Below, piece after piece: positions 59,897 through 64,000 of a DNA stretch of 64,000 nucleotides (positions are counted from its first letter, which is position 1; each line of letters opens with the position of its first letter). Made by a program: the position numbers and the translations under genes. Under the pieces are notes generated by a model. It saw nothing but the letters and a program-made list of their open reading frames with translations, was not told where the DNA came from and ran no database searches. Source of the DNA: Dyella_A ginsengisoli (GTDB lineage Bacteria; Pseudomonadota; Gammaproteobacteria; Xanthomonadales; Rhodanobacteraceae); the NCBI RefSeq assembly GCF_044904665.1, contig NZ_JADIKM010000002.1, forward strand, positions 372,001-436,000, written 5' to 3'.

Positions 59897-60874
59897 ATGG
59901 CCAGTCGCCCGGCCCGCAGCGCCGCGTCGTCGCACAAGGTGGTGATTGCCGCGCTGTTCGGCAATCTCGCCATCGCGGTGGCGAAGTTCATCGCCGCCGC
60001 CGTCTCCGGCAGCTCGGCGATGCTCAGCGAGGGTGTGCATTCGCTGGTCGACACGGTGAACGAGCTGCTGCTCCTGTACGGCCTGCACCGCGCCCGCCAG
60101 CCAGCCGACGACAGCCATCCGTTCGGCTACGGCCGCGAGCTGTACTTCTGGAGCTTCATCGTGGCGCTGCTGGTGCTGGCGATGGGCGCCGGCGTGTCGC
60201 TGTACGAGGGCATCGCGCACATCCGCCATCCGGTGCAGGTGGAGCATCCGCTGCCCAGCCTGATCGTGCTGGGGGTCTCGGCGCTGTTCGAGGGCGGCTC
60301 GTGGTGGGTGGCGCTGCGCGAGTTCCGCCAGCGCAAGGGCCGGCGCGGCTACTTCGAGGCGTTCCGGCAGAGCAAGGATCCCAGCGTGTTCACCGTGCTG
60401 CTGGAAGACACTGCGGCGCTGGCCGGCCTGCTGATCGCCAGCGCCGGGCTGGCGGTGGCGCACTGGCTGCAGATGCCGGTGTTCGACGGCATCGCCTCGC
60501 TGGGCATTGCCGCGCTGCTGGCCTGCTCGGCACTGCTGCTGGCGCGCGAGACCAAAGGCCTGCTGATCGGCGAGCCGGCCCGGCCCGGCGTGGGCCAGTC
60601 GCTGATGCGCATCGCCGCTGCCGACGCGGGCGTGCGCTCGGCCAACGGCGTGATGACGGTGCAGATGGGGCCCGACCGCGTGGTCGCCGCGCTCAGTGCG
60701 GAGTTCGAGGACGCGCTCGACACGCCGCAGATCGAAGCGTGCATCGGCCGCATCGAATCGCGCGCCAAGGCCGAGCACCCGGAACTGGCCGCGCTGTTCG
60801 TGAAGCCGCAGACGCACGAAACGTGGAAGCAACGCCGCGCCGCACTCGGCCGCGAGGACACCCTCGCGCACTGA
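59897..60874 (+). CDS. Cation diffusion facilitator family transporter
   Basis: A 325-residue CDF transporter with six membrane segments. The metal site is the first HxxxD-like pair in LSEGVHSLVDTVNELLLL and the second in LLEDTAALAGLLIAS, and the DSHPFGYGRELYFWSF signature follows TM2. The EAFRQSKDPSVFTVLLED block and a C-terminal cytoplasmic ferredoxin-like domain (QMGPDRVVAALSAEFED) are typical of the CDF group near YdbO-like/FieF-like exporters of zinc or iron. ATG 59897 has a GAGGA site; the longer upstream frame lacks similarity. Confidence 0.88.
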   Translation: MASRPARSAASSHKVVIAALFGNLAIAVAKFIAAAVSGSSAMLSEGVHSLVDTVNELLLLYGLHRARQPADDSHPFGYGRELYFWSFIVALLVLAMGAGVSLYEGIAHIRHPVQVEHPLPSLIVLGVSALFEGGSWWVALREFRQRKGRRGYFEAFRQSKDPSVFTVLLEDTAALAGLLIASAGLAVAHWLQMPVFDGIASLGIAALLACSALLLARETKGLLIGEPARPGVGQSLMRIAAADAGVRSANGVMTVQMGPDRVVAALSAEFEDALDTPQIEACIGRIESRAKAEHPELAALFVKPQTHETWKQRRAALGREDTLAH

Positions 60875-60883
60875 TCGCCCCGG

Positions 60884-61984
60884 TCAGCGATGCCGGCGGA
60901 AATAGAACCAGGCGGCGATCGCCAGCACGGTGGCCGGCAGCAGGTTGGCCAGCAACGGCGGCACGCCGTAGACGGTGCCGAAGTTGATCATGGCTTGCTG
61001 CAGGAAGTACCAGGCGATCGCGATCAGGATGCCAATGAAGATGCGCTTGCCCAGCCCGCCAGAGCGCAGGCTGCCGAACGCGAACGGCATCGCGCACAGC
61101 ACCAGCACCAGCACGTTGAGCGGATACAGCGCGCGCGTCCAGAACGCCACCGCGTAGACGCCCGGGCTTTGCCCGTTCGCCTCCAGGTAATTCATGTTGC
61201 GACGCAGGTCGCGCATCGGCAGGTATTGCGGCTGCACCAGCGACTGCTCCAGCACGCGCGGGTTGAGCTGCGCATTCCACGGCATGCTGGCCACCTGCGT
61301 GGTGTGCGTGCCCTTGTCATCCAGCGTGGTGCTGCGCACATGCGATAGCGTCCAGTGGCGGCCATCGTGCTGCGCGCTTTGCGCCCAGTCGAGACGGGTG
61401 AGTTGGCCGTCGTCGGTGAAGGTGAACACGCGCACGTCGGCCAGCTCCACCTGGTTGTGCCCGTTCACTTCCTTCAGCAGGCTGGCCTTGGCGTTGATGA
61501 TGCGCTGGCCGTCGCGCGCCCACAGGCCGGTGGAGCCGGCCAGGCCGATCGCGCCGCCGCGCTGGCGCAGCTGCATCGCCTGCGCTTTCTGGTCGCCCCA
61601 CGGCGCGGCCGTCTCGCCGAGGATCACCACGCCCACGATGAGCAGCGCCACCACGCCGGCCGCCGACGCCGCGATGCGTAGCTGCGACATGCCCGCGGCG
61701 CGCAGTGCGGTGAGCTCGCCGCTGCCGGCCAGGCTGCCCAGCCCGAGCAGGCCGCCGATCACCGTGGCGTAGCCGAAGTTCTCGTAGAGCCGGCGCGGGA
61801 AGGTCACCAGCACGTACAGCGCGGCGTCGGCGAGGGTGAAGCCATTCTTGCCGACATGACCAAGCTGGCGCAGGAACTGCAGCAGTGCATCCAGCCCGGC
61901 GATCATCAGCCACACGGTGAGCAACGAGGCCAGCACGGTGGTGCCGATCAGCCAGTCCACCCGGCGCACCCGCAGGCGGATCAT
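60884..61984 (-). CDS. lptG: LPS export ABC transporter permease LptG
   Basis: A 366-residue inner-membrane permease (YjgP/YjgQ family) with six membrane segments and a periplasmic jellyroll domain (about 130-265). The N-terminal DALLQFLRQLGHVGK segment and FPRRLYENFGYATVIGGLLGLG are characteristic. With LptF and LptB2 it extracts lipopolysaccharide and passes it to LptC. The start overlaps the lptF stop (ATGA). Confidence 0.94.
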   Translation of the reverse strand: MIRLRVRRVDWLIGTTVLASLLTVWLMIAGLDALLQFLRQLGHVGKNGFTLADAALYVLVTFPRRLYENFGYATVIGGLLGLGSLAGSGELTALRAAGMSQLRIAASAAGVVALLIVGVVILGETAAPWGDQKAQAMQLRQRGGAIGLAGSTGLWARDGQRIINAKASLLKEVNGHNQVELADVRVFTFTDDGQLTRLDWAQSAQHDGRHWTLSHVRSTTLDDKGTHTTQVASMPWNAQLNPRVLEQSLVQPQYLPMRDLRRNMNYLEANGQSPGVYAVAFWTRALYPLNVLVLVLCAMPFAFGSLRSGGLGKRIFIGILIAIAWYFLQQAMINFGTVYGVPPLLANLLPATVLAIAAWFYFRRHR

Positions 61985-63099
61985 GCGCTCACCTGCGGCG
62001 TCCGCGCCGCGCGCACGCGGCGCGGCTGGTACTGGTTGCGGAACAGCCAGGCGCCGATCGCGAAGGCCAGCGTGCTGACCACCCACATCGGAATCGAGCT
62101 TTGCCAGTGGCCCTTGCTGATCTGGCCGTTACACAGCGCCATCAGATTCTGGTAGAGAAAAAACGCGAGCACTGCCAGCAGCAGGCGGCCGTAGCGCGCC
62201 TCGCGCGGATTCTGCTTCGCCAGCGGCAGCGACAGCATCATCAGCACCAGCGCCATCACCGGCGAACCGATGCGCCACGCCAGCTCCGCGCGCGCCTCAT
62301 TGGACTCGGTGCGCGCCAGAACACGCGTGGCCACGCCGTGGATCGGGTTGCTGTCACTGTCACCCTGCACATTCGAGAGCGACGCGTCGTTGCGCTCGTA
62401 GCGGATGCGCCGCCAGTTGTCCGTGCCCAGCGGCAGCTCGTACTGCCAGCCGTCCTTGAGGCCGAGGAAGCGGCCGTTGCCGTCGCTCTCCTGGTAGAGC
62501 TGGCCACTGGCACCGGTGATCAGGCGCAGGCGGCTGACGCCGTCGCTGCCCTTGCGCTCGGTGGCGATGAAGGTCTTGCCGAGCTGGCTGCCGTCGCGGC
62601 TGAGCGTGTCGACGAAGATCACGCCGTCCTTGCCCGGCAACTCGGTGAAGCGGCCGGCATCGAGGCCGGCTGCAATGACCGAGCGATTCGCCGCGTCGAT
62701 CAGCGCCGCCGACGAACGCGAAGCCCACGGCCCCAGCCACAGCGACACCAGCCCCACCGCCAGGGCGATCACCACCGCGAGCATCGCCACCGGCCGCAAC
62801 AGCCCGCGTGCCCCCATGCCGGAGGAGGCCAGCACGTGCATCTCGCTCTCGCGATACATCCGCCCCATCGCCCACAGCGCACCGACGTAGCCGGACAGCG
62901 GCAGCAGGTTGGAGAGACCGTCGAGCATATTCAGCCCCAGCACCTGGAACATCACGCTGGCCGGAAAGCTGCCGTTGGCCACCTGCTGCAGCACGTGGGC
63001 AAAGCTGCTGCCGGCGAGCACCGTCACCAGCACGATCGCGGTGGCCGCCATGGTCTGGCCCAGCTCGCGCAGGAAGTAACGGTCGAGGATGCTCAGCAT
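61981..63099 (-). CDS. lptF: LPS export ABC transporter permease LptF
   Basis: A 372-residue permease paired with LptG. It begins MLSILDRYFLRELGQTMAATA and has SVMFQVLGLNMLDGLSNLLPL, then MYRESEMHVLASSGMGARGLL, the coupling helix region that contacts LptB. A periplasmic domain (about 120-260) and three C-terminal segments follow. The gene is divergent from pepA in the common lptF/pepA arrangement. A TAGAAT hexamer at 63104-63109 may belong to pepA transcription. Confidence 0.95.
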   Translation of the reverse strand: MLSILDRYFLRELGQTMAATAIVLVTVLAGSSFAHVLQQVANGSFPASVMFQVLGLNMLDGLSNLLPLSGYVGALWAMGRMYRESEMHVLASSGMGARGLLRPVAMLAVVIALAVGLVSLWLGPWASRSSAALIDAANRSVIAAGLDAGRFTELPGKDGVIFVDTLSRDGSQLGKTFIATERKGSDGVSRLRLITGASGQLYQESDGNGRFLGLKDGWQYELPLGTDNWRRIRYERNDASLSNVQGDSDSNPIHGVATRVLARTESNEARAELAWRIGSPVMALVLMMLSLPLAKQNPREARYGRLLLAVLAFFLYQNLMALCNGQISKGHWQSSIPMWVVSTLAFAIGAWLFRNQYQPRRVRAARTPQVSA

Positions 63100-63197
63100 G
63101 CGATAGAATCAGGGGCTTGCGCCGCGCCCGCGAGGGCGCTGGCAAACCGCAAGTCTAGCCTGTCCGGCCGCGCCGGCGCCTACCGCAGGACCCTTCC

Positions 63198-64000
63198 ATG
63201 ACGCTTCAGTTCAGTCTCGCCTCCGCCGCTCCCGAAACCGTCGACACCCCCTGCGTGGTGGTGGGCGTGTACGAAGGCGGCGTGCTCTCCAGCGCGGCGG
63301 CGCGCATCGACAGCGCGGCCGAGGGGGCGATCAAGCGCCAGGTGGAAAGCGGCGACATCACCGGCAAGGGCGGCAGTGCCCACATGCTGTTCGCCCCGGC
63401 AGGCATCGGCGCCCGGCGCGTGCTGGTGATGGGGCTGGGCCAGCAGAAGGGTTTCGATGCCGCCCGCTACCAGCGCGTCAACGCCGACGCGGCGCGCGCC
63501 CTGGGCAAGCTGCCGATCGACGGCGCGGTGTCCTACCTGACCGAGATCGACGTGCCCGGCCGCGACGCCGCCTGGCGCGTGCGCACCGCCGTGCTGGCCG
63601 CCGACCACGCCAGCTATCGCTACACCGCCACCTTCAAGCCGCGCGAGAAGAGCGCGCAGCCGGAGCTGGCCAGCGTGGCCTTTGCCGGCGGCGCCGATGC
63701 GCAGCCCGGCCTGGACCAGGGCATCGCCATCGCCGAGGGCGTGCGCTTCGCCCGCGAGCTGGCCAACCTGCCGCCGAACATCTGCAACCCCGTCTACATC
63801 GCAAGCCAGGCGCAGGCCTTTGCCGCCGCCAGCGGCGACGCGGTGAGCTGCCGCGTGCTCGACCATGAGGAAATGGAAAAGCTCGGCTTCGGCTCGCTGC
63901 TCGCCGTGGGCCGTGGCTCGGTCAACAAGCCGCGACTGATCGCGCTGGAATACAAGGGCGGCATCGAGGGTGACGCGCCGTATGCCTTCGTCGGCAAGGG
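63198..64000 (+). CDS. pepA: Leucyl aminopeptidase, N-terminal part (runs off the window)
   Basis: The first 267 residues of a cytosol aminopeptidase (M17 family). The N-terminal alpha/beta domain (CVVVGVYEGGVLSSAAARID) is followed by the family block ARELANLPPNICNPVYI and the beginning of the catalytic domain (AVGRGSVNKPRLIALEYKG). The zinc ligands lie beyond base 64000. PepA is an aminopeptidase and in some bacteria also a Xer accessory DNA-binding protein. ATG 63198 has a suitable AGGA site. Confidence 0.92.
   Translation, partial: MTLQFSLASAAPETVDTPCVVVGVYEGGVLSSAAARIDSAAEGAIKRQVESGDITGKGGSAHMLFAPAGIGARRVLVMGLGQQKGFDAARYQRVNADAARALGKLPIDGAVSYLTEIDVPGRDAAWRVRTAVLAADHASYRYTATFKPREKSAQPELASVAFAGGADAQPGLDQGIAIAEGVRFARELANLPPNICNPVYIASQAQAFAAASGDAVSCRVLDHEEMEKLGFGSLLAVGRGSVNKPRLIALEYKGGIEGDAPYAFVGK

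Overview
The window is a high-GC stretch of a gammaproteobacterial chromosome, most likely order Xanthomonadales and family Rhodanobacteraceae (Dyella/Rhodanobacter-like). This is an inference from gene content (a short Xanthomonad-type H-NS, a DUF4124 protein, xerD-dsbC, lptF-lptG divergent from pepA), the strong G/C bias at third codon positions, and REP elements with a GTAG head. I saw no tRNA, rRNA, CRISPR array, prophage or insertion sequence.

Layout. 1-11.2 kb is housekeeping: the end of glnS, a nucleoside deaminase, a VTT-domain membrane protein, a WGR protein, hemE, a secreted GH16 glucanase, valS, rimI with an unknown partner and pssA, a DUF4124 protein, and proS. 11.2-14.8 kb holds a regulatory-looking gap, an H-NS-like protein, and a tightly packed SPFH / NfeD / ThrE-like group. 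14.8-18.0 kb encodes a histidine kinase, a small secreted protein and a sigma-54-dependent response regulator.

18.4-38.5 kb is the outstanding region. A DUF885 metallopeptidase-like protein is followed (reading against transcription) by twelve consecutive MacB/FtsX-type ABC permease genes arranged as six A-B pairs, then one ATPase and one periplasmic adaptor. All lie on the minus strand in the order adaptor, ATPase, A1-B1 ... A6-B6, DUF885. A near-perfect sigma-54 promoter with a 14-bp palindrome about 100 bp upstream precedes the adaptor gene, and the only sigma-54 activator in the window sits at the far end of the same cluster. The simplest reading is a two-component, sigma-54-controlled exporter in which one motor and one adaptor serve six permease heterodimers. 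The pairs fall into two sequence groups. Every A subunit has a conserved periplasmic cysteine pair, and each pair of the second group is preceded by a REP double hairpin.

38.7-39.6 kb is a small iron/heme locus (hemP with a Fur box, plus a possible HemS-like protein). 39.7-48.7 kb carries a cobalamin-binding-type protein, YjbQ, pdxH, a glycerate-kinase-like P-loop protein, dodecin, YbjQ, an epimerase-like protein, aroK-aroB, an unknown small protein, a DMT transporter, a glycosyltransferase and an unknown membrane protein. 48.8-64 kb holds purL, dsbC, xerD, an RDD protein, a methyltransferase, an intracellular PHB depolymerase, glutaminase, threonine aldolase, PsiE, a CDF transporter, lptG/lptF and the start of pepA.

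Long antisense frames are common because of the GC bias and were ignored unless they had family motifs. No database search was possible; family names rest on motifs and remembered family features.
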